From assembly GCA_964621525.1 (NCBI GenBank), contig CAZUMS010000007.1, positions 67,775 through 131,774 of the forward strand: a DNA stretch of 64,000 nt, read 5' to 3'. The stretch is from CAZMGV01 sp964621525 [NCBI: uncultured bacterium]. GTDB lineage: Bacteria; JAGRBM01. The notes beneath the pieces were generated by a model. It searched no databases, was not told the DNA's origin, and saw nothing but the letters and a program-made list of their open reading frames with translations. The position numbers were made by a program, and so were the translations under genes. Shown in pieces: positions 56,552-64,000 of this stretch (position 1 is its first letter; the number at the start of each line of letters is the position of its first letter).

Positions 56552-56576
56552 TTGAGATCACAATCTGTAATCTCAA
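56552..56576. repeat. Palindrome P2 upstream of ORF6N gene
   Basis: Arm TTGAGATCACA, spacer ATC, arm TGTAATCTCAA: one mismatch (complementary arm would read TGTGATCTCAA). Shares TTGAGATCACA with P1. Confidence 0.85.
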
Positions 56577-56590
56577 AGCTGCCTTACGCG

Positions 56591-56616
56591 TCTAAGGTCA
56601 CAATTTTGACCTTAGA
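56591..56616. repeat. Palindrome P3 upstream of ORF6N gene
   Basis: Arms TCTAAGGTCA and TGACCTTAGA around CAATTT; the full 26 bases have one mismatch. Shares the AAGGTCACAA / TTGACCTT character with P1 and P2. Confidence 0.85.
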
Positions 56617-56627
56617 GAAATCCCCGT

Positions 56628-56654
56628 CTTGAGATGCCAAATTGGCATCTCAAG
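56628..56654. repeat. Palindrome P4 upstream of ORF6N gene
   Basis: Perfect: arm CTTGAGATGCCAA, central A, complementary arm. Shares outer arms TTGAGAT/ATCTCAA with P1 and P2 but differs in the inner bases. Confidence 0.88.
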
Positions 56655-56669
56655 ATTCACGCCCCGGAC

Positions 56670-56702
56670 AAAAAGGAACCGGCGGCCAAAAGGGCCGCCG
56701 GT
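56670..56702 (-). terminator. Rho-independent terminator after the small barrel gene
   Basis: ACCGGCGGCC/GGCCGCCGGT stem with loop CTTTT, followed by five U on the minus strand, 20 bases after the stop of the gene at 56722. It separates the barrel genes from the palindrome array. Confidence 0.9.
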
Positions 56703-56721
56703 ATACCGCACAAGATGAAAG

Positions 56722-57390
56722 TCAGAATGTAAGATTCGTACCGACAAGGAAACTCACCGTATCTACGTTCAGATCCTCTGCGTAAAATAGATTGGTATCT
56801 GCACTGAAGTCATTGACCTTGTACGCAACATCCAAAGCGATACCAACCTGATCACTGATGGCGTACTCCGCACCGCCCGATATGCGGATCGCGACGGCAT
56901 GATTCGGCTTCAAAGTCAGGGGTGAACCCGCCGCATCGTTAAAAGCGTTAATATTTATACCCAGCCCGACCCCGCAGTTTAACAAGATATTTGTGCCATC
57001 AACCGGGAAACGGATGCCCGCTGTCGGCATGAGTGTAATGGTATGCAGATCGCCGATATCCATACGCGAAAAACTCCCAATAGGCAGAACCGCCGCTCTG
57101 ATTTCCATTGACTGCATTTGATACTCGATCAGTCCTCCCGCATAAAAAAGACCAGAAATCACTCGATTAACACTGACATTTACGGCGAGACCAGGTTGGT
57201 CCTGTATTCCGCCAGAATTGACCTCCCCTGGAACCATTGAAACTCCGCCTCTGACTCCGAATAACCAGTAGTTCGACCGTTTCGCACTGCCATAAACGAT
57301 CCCGTCGTCGCCGGTGGTCTCCGCCTTTGCTGCGAAGGGCACAAAGGCCACTGCCGCCATCATCATCATTCCCAGTGTCGTGCGTTTCAT
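56722..57390 (-). CDS. Small outer-membrane beta-barrel protein
   Basis: 222 residues with a signal peptide (MKRTTLGMMMMAAVAFVPFAAKAE). Amphipathic strands such as IVYGSAKRSNYWLFGVRGGVSM, SVNRVISGLFYAGGLIEYQM, GGAEYAISDQVGIALDVAYKVND and terminal VGTNLTF are typical of OmpA/Opacity-type barrels. It is related to the protein encoded just upstream (GGEYEVSRRSAIGLEVAYKLNKGD there). Codon use is visibly less GC-rich than in the neighbours, suggesting separate origin. It is co-oriented with the paralogue, 36 bases downstream of it. Confidence 0.88.
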   Translation of the reverse strand: MKRTTLGMMMMAAVAFVPFAAKAETTGDDGIVYGSAKRSNYWLFGVRGGVSMVPGEVNSGGIQDQPGLAVNVSVNRVISGLFYAGGLIEYQMQSMEIRAAVLPIGSFSRMDIGDLHTITLMPTAGIRFPVDGTNILLNCGVGLGININAFNDAAGSPLTLKPNHAVAIRISGGAEYAISDQVGIALDVAYKVNDFSADTNLFYAEDLNVDTVSFLVGTNLTF

Positions 57391-57426
57391 CTGTCTGTTT
57401 TCCTCCTGTCAGATGTGGTTCAGGAC

Positions 57427-58200
57427 CTAAAAGGCCAACCGCCAGCCGGCCATGATCTGGATCTGGCTGGCATCGAAATCGAACTTCGTGCCGGAGATGT
57501 CCGCGTCGCCCTTGTTCAGCTTGTAGGCGACCTCGAGCCCGATGGCCGAGCGGCGGGACACTTCGTATTCACCGCCGAGTCCGGCCCGGAAGGAGAACGT
57601 GTGGTCAAGCTTCACGTTCTGGGCCAGGGACTTGTCCTCGGAAAAGCCGTTCAGGTTGATGCCCGCGCCGGCCGTCCCCGTCACGCGGAACTTGGTTCCG
57701 GGCAGCTTGTACCGGACATCCGCGTAGGGAAGGATCGAGAAGGTGGAACCCGTGCCGACCGAATCGTCGGTCGTGGGATCCGTGACTCCGGCGAAATCGA
57801 AATCGAACATCAGGCCGGCGCCAATGGTGTCGGCGAACACCCGCTCGATCGACAGGTTGCCCGCATAGCCGACGGGTGCATCCGTGGCCGGGAGATAATC
57901 GCCCGTCATCACACTGAGACCGAGCCTGTACCCCGTCAGCCAGTAGCTCTGCTGGCGGCCCCACTCGAAATCGGAGTTCATATAGTCGGTGCCGGAACCG
58001 GCGGCGGCCTGCGGAGCCGGTTCCGCCGGTTTGCCGGGCTCAACGGCTGTCGGCGTTCCGTCTTTGGGGGCTTCGGCCCCGGCGCCTGCGGCCGGAGTTT
58101 GAATGTTGTCGGCCGCGTAGGCCGCGCCCGCCGGCAGACAAGCGGCGGCGATCACCGCCATCAGCACTGAAAATATCCCGGACTGTTTACTAATTGACAC
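57427..58200 (-). CDS. Small outer-membrane beta-barrel protein, paralogue
   Basis: 257 residues. Signal peptide ends AYAAD; an Ala/Pro/Glu linker (about 30-70) leads to a barrel with strands such as WLTGYRLGLSVMTGDYLP, GAGLMFDFDFAGV and C-terminal FDASQIQIMAGWRLAF. It aligns with the downstream barrel over the last about 60 residues (AIGLEVAYKL vs GIALDVAYKV). Its composition is as GC-rich as the surrounding genes, unlike the downstream copy. Confidence 0.88.
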   Translation of the reverse strand: MSISKQSGIFSVLMAVIAAACLPAGAAYAADNIQTPAAGAGAEAPKDGTPTAVEPGKPAEPAPQAAAGSGTDYMNSDFEWGRQQSYWLTGYRLGLSVMTGDYLPATDAPVGYAGNLSIERVFADTIGAGLMFDFDFAGVTDPTTDDSVGTGSTFSILPYADVRYKLPGTKFRVTGTAGAGINLNGFSEDKSLAQNVKLDHTFSFRAGLGGEYEVSRRSAIGLEVAYKLNKGDADISGTKFDFDASQIQIMAGWRLAF

Positions 58201-58557
58201 GTTGTTCTCCCTTTGCGGTTTTTTCCCGGACCGCTCCGGACCGGCCTCACCGGTGCAGATTTTCCGTCACGCTAGGCGATAGGCCGCAGGAACGGTTGTG
58301 ATCTGGAACACCCGCATCCCGAAAACTGTTCGCCATTCTGCACTTCCTTGGAGGCTACCCATAAAAATTAAGGAATTACAAGAGGTTATGCACCCGCTTT
58401 CGTTCTCTCAGGAAAACGGAATTCGGGAGTTGGAGTTTCACCGGCGCCCGCGGCAACGCCCCGTTCTGTCGCGGGCGGCCCTTCCCCTCCGGCGCGTGGC
58501 CGTCTAGTCTCCCGCGACTGACGCGCCCGTCAGTTTCTGCGCAAGGGGGAATTTCCA
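58201..58557. promoter_or_regulatory. 357-base intergenic region with TetR-like operator (site 2)
   Basis: Between the divergent barrel and AttH-like genes. At 58517-58534 lies ACTGACGCGCCCGTCAGT, two perfect 7-base arms around CGCC, 23 bases before the ATG at 58558. Its core TGACGCGCCCGTCA differs from the 31169 operator only in the base on either side of CGCC. GGGGGAA at 58546-58552 is the likely ribosome-binding site. The rest shows AT-rich patches (58363-58390) that may hold promoters but nothing I can define. Confidence 0.6.
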
Positions 58558-59532
58558 ATGTCCGTGTTCGTGCCGGAGCAGTACAAACCCGAAGACGACA
58601 CCACCCACGAGCCGGGGCCCGAGTCCAACTATAACGAGTCGATGTATTTCAACTTCTACGACCCGAAGCAGAAGATCGGCGGGTGGTTCCGGATCGGCAA
58701 CCGCGTGAACGAGGGCTACGCCGAGATGACCTGCACGGTGTATCTCCCGAACGGGCACGTCCTGTTCAAGTTCGACCGCCCGAAGATCTCGACGAACCGC
58801 GAGTACAACGCCGGCGGCATGAAGTTCGAGATCCCCGTGCCGTGGAAGCACCAGAGGATCACCTACGAGGGCAAGCTCCACCGCCTCACGAAACCGCTCG
58901 AGATGGTCGACCCGAAGAAGGCGCTCACGGCGTCGGAGCGGATACCCGTGTCGCTGTCGCTGGACGTGAAGGGCTGGAGCCCGATCCAGCGCTCCGAGCG
59001 TGCCGACACCGCCGCCGACAAGATGGATTTCTACAAGGAGCACTACGAGCAGCACTGCGCCGTCACCGGCACCATCGAGTTCGACGGGCAGAAGATCGCC
59101 CTGGACGGCGCGGGCCTGCGCGACCACTCGTGGGGCCCCCGCTACTGGCAGGGCCCCAGGTGGTACCGCTGGTACACGATCGACTTCTCGAAGGAGTTCG
59201 GCGGCATGATCACGGTGATCTGCTACCCGGACGGATCGGTGAAGCAGTACGGCAAGTTCTTCCGGGGCAGCGAGGAATACACCGTCACGGGCTTCACCGC
59301 CGACGAAACCTGGTCGGACAGCTCGCCGGAGAAGATGATCAGGTCCTTCACGCTGAAGGTGCAGAGCACGAAAGGCCCCTTCACCGTCGAGGGCCGTGTC
59401 CTCAGCATGCTCCCGCTCCGCAACCGGCGCGAGGGCAAGGTCACGCGCATCACCGAAGGCATGACCGAGTACCGCATCGGAAGCGAAGTGGGCTACGGCC
59501 TCGCCGAATACCTGGACCAGATGGTGGAGTGA
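58558..59532 (+). CDS. AttH-like / DUF7064-type lipocalin-fold protein
   Basis: 324 residues, no signal peptide. Contains the family signature DHSWGPRYWQGPRWYRWYTIDF and EMTCTVYLPNGHVLFKFDRP. This group resembles hydroxyneurosporene synthase/AttH and DUF7064-DUF7065 proteins of Actinobacteria and related bacteria, often next to fatty-acid and steroid catabolic genes. Enzymatic function unknown. The palindrome at 58517-58534 immediately upstream suggests regulation with the acyl-CoA genes at 29-32 kb. The LLM oxidoreductase gene follows after 88 bases. Confidence 0.82.
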   Translation: MSVFVPEQYKPEDDTTHEPGPESNYNESMYFNFYDPKQKIGGWFRIGNRVNEGYAEMTCTVYLPNGHVLFKFDRPKISTNREYNAGGMKFEIPVPWKHQRITYEGKLHRLTKPLEMVDPKKALTASERIPVSLSLDVKGWSPIQRSERADTAADKMDFYKEHYEQHCAVTGTIEFDGQKIALDGAGLRDHSWGPRYWQGPRWYRWYTIDFSKEFGGMITVICYPDGSVKQYGKFFRGSEEYTVTGFTADETWSDSSPEKMIRSFTLKVQSTKGPFTVEGRVLSMLPLRNRREGKVTRITEGMTEYRIGSEVGYGLAEYLDQMVE

Positions 59533-59620
59533 TCCGCCGCCGGTACCACGCATAAGCCGCCAGACGAGCCCTTCACACGCAAAGACCTCCGGAGCCCCAG
59601 AGCCCAGAAGGAACCCGCCC

Positions 59621-60865
59621 ATGAAATTCGGCCTGATCTACGAGATGAACATCCCGTTCCCGCACACCGCGCAGCGCGAACACGACATCTACTGGCAGGC
59701 GCTCGAGCAGATCGCCCTCGCCGACGAGATCGGGTTCGATTACGTCTGGGAGGTCGAGCACCACTTCCTCACGGAATACTCCCATTCGTCGGCGCCCGAG
59801 GTGTTCCTCGGCGCCGTCACCCAGCGCACGAAGAAGATCCGCATCGGGCAGGGGATCGCGCAGCTCCCCTACCGGTTCAACCACCCGGTGAAGGTCGCCG
59901 AGCGTGCCGCCGTGCTCGACATCATGTCGAACGGCCGGTTCGACCTCGGCACGGGCCGCTCGATCACGGAAGCGGAGCTGGGCGGCTTCGAGATCGACCC
60001 GGCGGACTCCAAGGCCCAGTGGGAGGAGTTCATCGAGATCATCCCGAAGATGTGGAAATCGACGCCCGAAAAGCCGTTCGAGTACAAGGGCCGGTTCATC
60101 AACATCCCGGCGCGCAACATCGTTCCGAAACCCATCCAGTCGCCGCACCCGCCGCTCTGGGTCGCCGCCAGCCAGCCGCTCACCTTCCAGCAGGCGGGCG
60201 AGCGCGGACTCGGCTCCCTGTGCTTCGGCTTCAACGCGCCGGTGGACCTCAAGTCCGCCTGCGACGTCTACTGGCAGCACATCCGCGAGCTGAAGAAGCC
60301 CGTCGGCGACTTCGTGAACGCCAACATCGGCGCGAGCGCCCCCATGTTCTGCCACGAGGACCGGCGCACGGCCCGGCTCGCCGGGTTCCCGGCGGCGGCG
60401 TTCTTCGCCGTGAAGGCCCTTGCACTGTTCTCGCCGTGGTACGGCAAGGACGTTCCCGGCTACGAGTTCTATACCGACATGGCCAAGAAGGGCATGACGA
60501 GCTTCGGCCAGGGCAAGGACGGCAAGCCCATGGACATGGACCGGATGGTGAGCGAGGGCTCCATGCTGATCGGCACGCCCGACGAGCTTATTCCCGCCAT
60601 CGAGAAGTACGAGGCCGCCGGCGTCACGCAGATGGTGTTCCTCGTCCAGATCGGAAACCTCCCGCACCGGGACATCCTGCGCTCGCTGGAGCTGTTCGGC
60701 CGCGAGGTGATCCCCTACTTCCAGGCGAAGGGCCACAAGGTCCCGCACGGGTTCAGGGACTTCGAGACGAAGGTCCCCGTGAAAGACGCCGGCTGGGGCA
60801 CCCTGGGACTCACCGAAGTCCGCGCCGAAGCCGGCATCGCCCCCGCCGCCGCGAAAAGCGCGTGA
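59621..60865 (+). CDS. LLM-class flavin-dependent oxidoreductase
   Basis: 414 residues of the bacterial luciferase/F420-dependent group. Barrel start MKFGLIYEMNIPFPHTAQRE, DEIGFDYVWEVEHHFLTEYS, IGQGIAQLPYRFNHPVKVAERAAVLD and FDLGTGRS are typical, as is GTPDELIPAIEKYEAAGV near the end. It may use FMN or F420; the cofactor cannot be told. Likely oxidises a long-chain or cyclic substrate with the AttH-like gene just upstream, inferred from context. Confidence 0.92.
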   Translation: MKFGLIYEMNIPFPHTAQREHDIYWQALEQIALADEIGFDYVWEVEHHFLTEYSHSSAPEVFLGAVTQRTKKIRIGQGIAQLPYRFNHPVKVAERAAVLDIMSNGRFDLGTGRSITEAELGGFEIDPADSKAQWEEFIEIIPKMWKSTPEKPFEYKGRFINIPARNIVPKPIQSPHPPLWVAASQPLTFQQAGERGLGSLCFGFNAPVDLKSACDVYWQHIRELKKPVGDFVNANIGASAPMFCHEDRRTARLAGFPAAAFFAVKALALFSPWYGKDVPGYEFYTDMAKKGMTSFGQGKDGKPMDMDRMVSEGSMLIGTPDELIPAIEKYEAAGVTQMVFLVQIGNLPHRDILRSLELFGREVIPYFQAKGHKVPHGFRDFETKVPVKDAGWGTLGLTEVRAEAGIAPAAAKSA

Positions 60866-60942
60866 GCTGAGGGCGGCCGGGACCGGGCGTCCGTTCTTCC
60901 GGTTCCCCCTCCCCCCGAAACCGTCCACACTCGCCGTCGTCA

Positions 60943-61704
60943 GTGAATCTTCGTGGACCCATATTCGCCCTGCTGCTCCTCGCCGTCGCCTCGTGCCGGT
61001 CGGCCGCGCCGGTCCCGGACGGAGCACCGCCGCCGGACCCGCTTTCCGGCTTGTCCCCGGCCCAATCGTCCTTACTTAAGAAGACGATGCTGGAAGAGCA
61101 GATCATACGGCGGGGGGTGAAAGACCCCAGGGTCCTGAGGGCGCTCGAAACCGTGCCCCGGCACGAGTTCGTCCCGAGGGAGCACCAGACGCGCGCCTAC
61201 GGCGACTACCCGCTCCCCATCGGCGAGGAGCAGACGATCAGCCAGCCCTACATCGTCGCGCTGATGTCGGAACTCGCCGGCGTGGGCCCCGGCTCGAAGG
61301 TGTTCGAGGTCGGCACGGGCTCGGGCTACCAGGCGGCCGTGCTCGCCGAGATGGGCGCGGAGGTTTACTCGGTCGAGATCGTCCCGAAGCTGGCCGGGCG
61401 CGCCGCCCAGACGCTGGAGCGGCTCGGCTACGCCGGGAAAGTTCACACGAAAACGGGAGACGGCTACGCGGGCTGGCCCGAAGCGGCCCCGTTCGACGCC
61501 ATCATCCTTACCGCCGCGCCGCCGAAAATCCCGGAGCCCCTTCTCCTGCAGCTGAAAGTGGGCGGCCGCCTCGTCGCCCCCGTCGGGGACGAATACCAGG
61601 AACTGAAAACCGTCACCCGCACCGACACCAACGTCTGGGAGGAAAAACCGGTCATTCCCGTCCGCTTCGTCCCCATGACCGGCAAGGCCCAGACGCGCGA
61701 GTGA
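60943..61704 (+). CDS. pcm: Protein-L-isoaspartate O-methyltransferase with lipoprotein signal
   Basis: 253 residues, GTG start. The first residues form a lipoprotein signal ([18 protein letters not shown], lipobox VASC, lipidated Cys18). The methyltransferase domain begins near residue 45: [51 protein letters not shown]-binding [37 protein letters not shown]. It repairs isoaspartyl damage in proteins; here the signal implies a periplasmic, lipid-anchored form, whereas the E. coli enzyme is cytoplasmic and lacks the signal. Confidence 0.93.
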   Translation: MNLRGPIFALLLLAVASCRSAAPVPDGAPPPDPLSGLSPAQSSLLKKTMLEEQIIRRGVKDPRVLRALETVPRHEFVPREHQTRAYGDYPLPIGEEQTISQPYIVALMSELAGVGPGSKVFEVGTGSGYQAAVLAEMGAEVYSVEIVPKLAGRAAQTLERLGYAGKVHTKTGDGYAGWPEAAPFDAIILTAAPPKIPEPLLLQLKVGGRLVAPVGDEYQELKTVTRTDTNVWEEKPVIPVRFVPMTGKAQTRE

Positions 61705-61782
61705 AGGCGCGGCATCCGCCGCGCACCCTTGCCCCCCGCCGCTCCATCGATACACTGGCGCTCAAGGAGCGCCGCATCGCAC

Positions 61783-62736
61783 ATGGAACTGGCCGAAAAG
61801 CTCGACCCCTCGATGGACCTGTTCGACGCCATCGCCCGTCTCAAGAAAGAGATGAACGCGGTGATCCTGGCGCACTACTACCAGGAGAACGACATCCAGG
61901 ACATCGCCGACTTCATCGGCGACTCGCTGCAGCTCGCGCAGGCGGCGAAGTCCACCTCCGCCGACGTCATCGTCTTCTGCGGCGTCCACTTCATGGCCGA
62001 GACGGCGAAGATCCTGAACCCGAACCGCCTCGTCATCATCCCGGACCTCGACGCCGGATGCTCCCTTGCAGACGGCTGCCCCGGCCCCGAGTTCGCGAAG
62101 TTCAGGGCGCAGAACCCGGACCACTTCGTCGTGAGCTACATCAACTGCTCGGCGGAGGTGAAGGCCCTCTCGGACGTGATCTGCACGTCGTCGAATGCCG
62201 TGAAGATCGTGAATAAAATCCCGAAGGACCGGCCCGTGATCTTCGCGCCGGACAAGCACCTCGGCGCGTACGTGGAGAAGCAGACCGGCCGGCCGCTCCT
62301 CAAGTGGAACGGCACCTGCCAGGTCCACGAGACGTTCAGCGAGCGCAAGCTCATCGACCTCAAGACCCGCCACCCGAAGGCGAAGGTGATCGCGCACCCC
62401 GAGTGCACGGCCCCGGTGCTGGCGCTGGCCGACCACATCGGCTCCACGAAGGCGCTCCTCGAATTCACGAAGAAGTCGGACGCCCCGGAGTTTATCGTCG
62501 TCACCGAGCCCGGCATCATCCACCAGATGGAGAAGGCCGCCCCCGGTAGGGTGTTCATCCCCGCGCCGCCCGAGGACGAGAGCTGCTCGTGCAACGAGTG
62601 CCCCTACATGCGGCTCAACACCCTCGAGAAGATCTACGTCGCCATGCGCGACAAGAAGCCCGCGATCGAGATGGACGAGGGGCTCCGCCGGCGGGCGCTC
62701 AAACCCCTCGAACTCATGCTCGAGTGGAGCGCGTGA
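61783..62736 (+). CDS. nadA: Quinolinate synthase
   Basis: 317 residues from the ATG giving [23 protein letters not shown] lies 13 bases upstream. Makes quinolinate from iminoaspartate and dihydroxyacetone phosphate with a 4Fe-4S cluster. [54 protein letters not shown] and CSCNECPYM are family hallmarks, including cluster cysteines. It is 78 bases after pcm; nadB and nadC are not in the window. Confidence 0.97.
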   Translation: MELAEKLDPSMDLFDAIARLKKEMNAVILAHYYQENDIQDIADFIGDSLQLAQAAKSTSADVIVFCGVHFMAETAKILNPNRLVIIPDLDAGCSLADGCPGPEFAKFRAQNPDHFVVSYINCSAEVKALSDVICTSSNAVKIVNKIPKDRPVIFAPDKHLGAYVEKQTGRPLLKWNGTCQVHETFSERKLIDLKTRHPKAKVIAHPECTAPVLALADHIGSTKALLEFTKKSDAPEFIVVTEPGIIHQMEKAAPGRVFIPAPPEDESCSCNECPYMRLNTLEKIYVAMRDKKPAIEMDEGLRRRALKPLELMLEWSA

Positions 62737-62761
62737 GGGTGGATCTGCCCTCTCCGCTTCC

Positions 62762-63772
62762 ATGCCCACCGTTCTCACGCCCTACCGAATCCCCGGCCCA
62801 AGGCCGTCGCTGAAGTCGCGCCTCCTCGTGGCGGCGGGGGCGTTTTTCGCCATGCTGCTGCTTGTCACGGCGGCGGAGTTCTCGCTCCGGCTCCTCGGCT
62901 TCACCTGGATCTCGCAGTCGGAGCCCGTCGCCGGAAAGCCGGGCCTTATGTACGAGGGCAAGGGCCGGGGGCCGTTCCGCACCGGAGCCGTGCGCACGAA
63001 CAACAGCCTGGGCCACCGGGCGCCGGAGCCCGCGCAGTTCGGCTGCGCGCACCCCGTCGTCGCCCTCGGCGACTCCTACACGAAGGGCTCCCAGCTTCCG
63101 GACGGCGCGTCGTGGCCGGAGCAGCTGGAAGCACGGCTGAAAGCGTCCGGCGTCTGCGTCTACAACGCCGGCGTGGGGGGCACGGGGCTTCCGGAGCAGC
63201 GGGCGGAGCTGGAAAAGCTCCTCGCCGCAGGGGTGAAACCGGAGGCGGTGGTTCACCTCTTCTTCTTCGACGACTTCTATCAGGGAACGGATTCGGGCTT
63301 CGAGCAGAAGGCCCGCAGCGCGCCGCTCCTTTTTATCCTTCAGGGGCTCACGCTCTCCACGATCCGGCTGCACCTCCACCTCGCGTGGGAACATCCGTGG
63401 GTGCGGGAGCACCTGCCGCCCGTGGATTTCCGCGCCGTCTGGACGGACGCCGAGCACGCGCGGCTTGAGCGCCGCTACACGGAACTGTGGCAGGAATGGG
63501 CCGCCTGGCTTTCGGAGCGCGGCATCCGGCAGGCGACGGGGATGCTCGGCTACTACAGCTCGATGCTGAAGGGCCGCGCCCCGGAACTGGCCGATCTCGA
63601 AGCCGCCCACAGGGCCCGCAGCGTGCCGTACCACGTCTTCACGCTCGAAGACCTGCCCCAAGACCCCATGCTCTGGAACGACGGCCACTTTGACGCCGCC
63701 GCCTACGGCCGCATCGCCGCCCGGATGGAACCCCTCGTCCGCGAACTGGTGATGGAAGTGAAGAAGGAGTGA
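62762..63772 (+). CDS. Membrane-anchored SGNH-like protein
   Basis: 336 residues. One N-terminal transmembrane segment (about 20-42) and then an SGNH/GDSL-like domain: block I ALGDSYTKGSQLPD with the candidate nucleophile Ser, block III region NAGVGGTGLPEQ, and block V-like NDGHFDAAAYGRIAARM. Such proteins often modify sugars of exopolysaccharides or act as esterases; substrate unknown. It begins 25 bases after nadA and may be co-transcribed with it. Confidence 0.85.
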   Translation: MPTVLTPYRIPGPRPSLKSRLLVAAGAFFAMLLLVTAAEFSLRLLGFTWISQSEPVAGKPGLMYEGKGRGPFRTGAVRTNNSLGHRAPEPAQFGCAHPVVALGDSYTKGSQLPDGASWPEQLEARLKASGVCVYNAGVGGTGLPEQRAELEKLLAAGVKPEAVVHLFFFDDFYQGTDSGFEQKARSAPLLFILQGLTLSTIRLHLHLAWEHPWVREHLPPVDFRAVWTDAEHARLERRYTELWQEWAAWLSERGIRQATGMLGYYSSMLKGRAPELADLEAAHRARSVPYHVFTLEDLPQDPMLWNDGHFDAAAYGRIAARMEPLVRELVMEVKKE

Positions 63773-63779
63773 GGGAGAC

Positions 63780-63910
63780 TTCCTCCTCTCGCTCCCCCCA
63801 CCCCGGGGTTCGCTCCGAACCCCGCCCCTCTCCCTGAAAAAGGAGAGGGGCTTGTCCCTCCCTGTTTCAGGGAGGGGCCGCGAGCGCAGCGAGCAGGGTG
63901 GGCAGACCAA
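63780..63910. repeat. Intergenic hairpin-rich repeat
   Basis: Three consecutive stem-loops: GGGGTTCG-CTC-CGAACCCC (63805-63823), GCCCCTCTCC with GGAGAGGGGC (63824-63851) and CCCTCCCTG-TTT-CAGGGAGGG (63856-63876), followed by GC-rich boilerplate. This looks like a dispersed REP-type element; copies elsewhere in the genome cannot be checked here. After 63910 I see no gene to the window end. Confidence 0.7.
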
Positions 63911-64000
63911 AGGCCGGGTGATCGTTTGAAGCAGCGGGTGAGCCCCCCCGTCAACCCCGGTTTTCTGATCGTACGCCCATCATTTAACGTGTAAAGAACC

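Noticed and set aside
56518-56654. CRISPR-like array
   Set aside because: The palindromes differ in sequence, length and spacing, there are no uniform spacers, and no cas gene is nearby.
59573-61027. 484-codon minus-strand frame opposite the LLM oxidoreductase gene
   Set aside because: Shadow of the LLM gene; Arg/Asp/Val-rich sequence typical of antisense reading of GC-rich codons.
61762-62778. 338-codon minus-strand frame opposite nadA
   Set aside because: Antisense artefact; nadA is unambiguous.

Overview
The window is GC-rich, almost fully coding DNA from a Gram-negative, respiring heterotroph. It encodes many lipoproteins, outer-membrane barrels, c-type cytochromes, a type-B-like succinate dehydrogenase, TCA enzymes and acyl-CoA metabolism. 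The mix (SCP-x-like thiolase, HMG-CoA-synthase-like/OB-fold protein, MaoC hydratase, LLM flavin oxidoreductase, AttH-like lipocalin-fold protein, huge secreted helical proteins) suggests a deltaproteobacterial-grade or Binatota-like lineage. That placement is inference; no rRNA or tRNA gene was found.

Layout. 1-954: 3' part of purK. 1062-13251: eight same-strand genes in which every stop overlaps the next start. They encode three very large exported proteins of unknown function, a MauG-type di-heme peroxidase, an ECF sigma factor with an unknown partner, a DUF2953-like membrane protein and a GerW/YtfJ-family protein. This is the best candidate for an undescribed system. 13406-16786: a large hybrid sensor kinase. 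16848-20548: a PDZ protein that looks like RseP without its protease motif, then rseP, tsaB (probable CTG start) and nadD. 20555-25989: a large membrane/coiled-coil protein and a sugar-dehydrogenase/di-heme lipoprotein. 25986-36836: a Ycf46-like AAA+ protein, a cytosolic HtrA-like protease, fatty-acid genes around a palindromic operator, a photolyase and two envelope proteins.

36846-43788 holds central metabolism on the minus strand: sdhB-sdhA-sdhC, mdh and icd, with a GntR-like palindrome upstream of sdhC and a plus-strand lipoprotein gene in between. 43932-47299: an exported protein, thiolase and HMGS-like/OB-fold protein. 47446-52960: envelope genes (AgmX-like lipoprotein, periplasmic cyclophilin, FecR protein, TPR-barrel protein) and sfsA. 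53028-56016: aldehyde dehydrogenase and an alpha/beta hydrolase. 56053-56654: a truncated ORF6N gene with a palindrome in its coding sequence and three related palindromes upstream. 56722-58200: two small outer-membrane barrels. 58558-63772: an AttH-like protein, LLM oxidoreductase, lipid-anchored Pcm, nadA and an SGNH-like protein. The window ends in a hairpin-rich intergenic repeat.

The acyl-CoA genes at 29-32 kb and the AttH-like gene at 58.5 kb are preceded by nearly identical palindromes with the core TGAC-N-CGCC-N-GTCA. This suggests one shared regulator, probably of the TetR type, for a lipid-degradation regulon.
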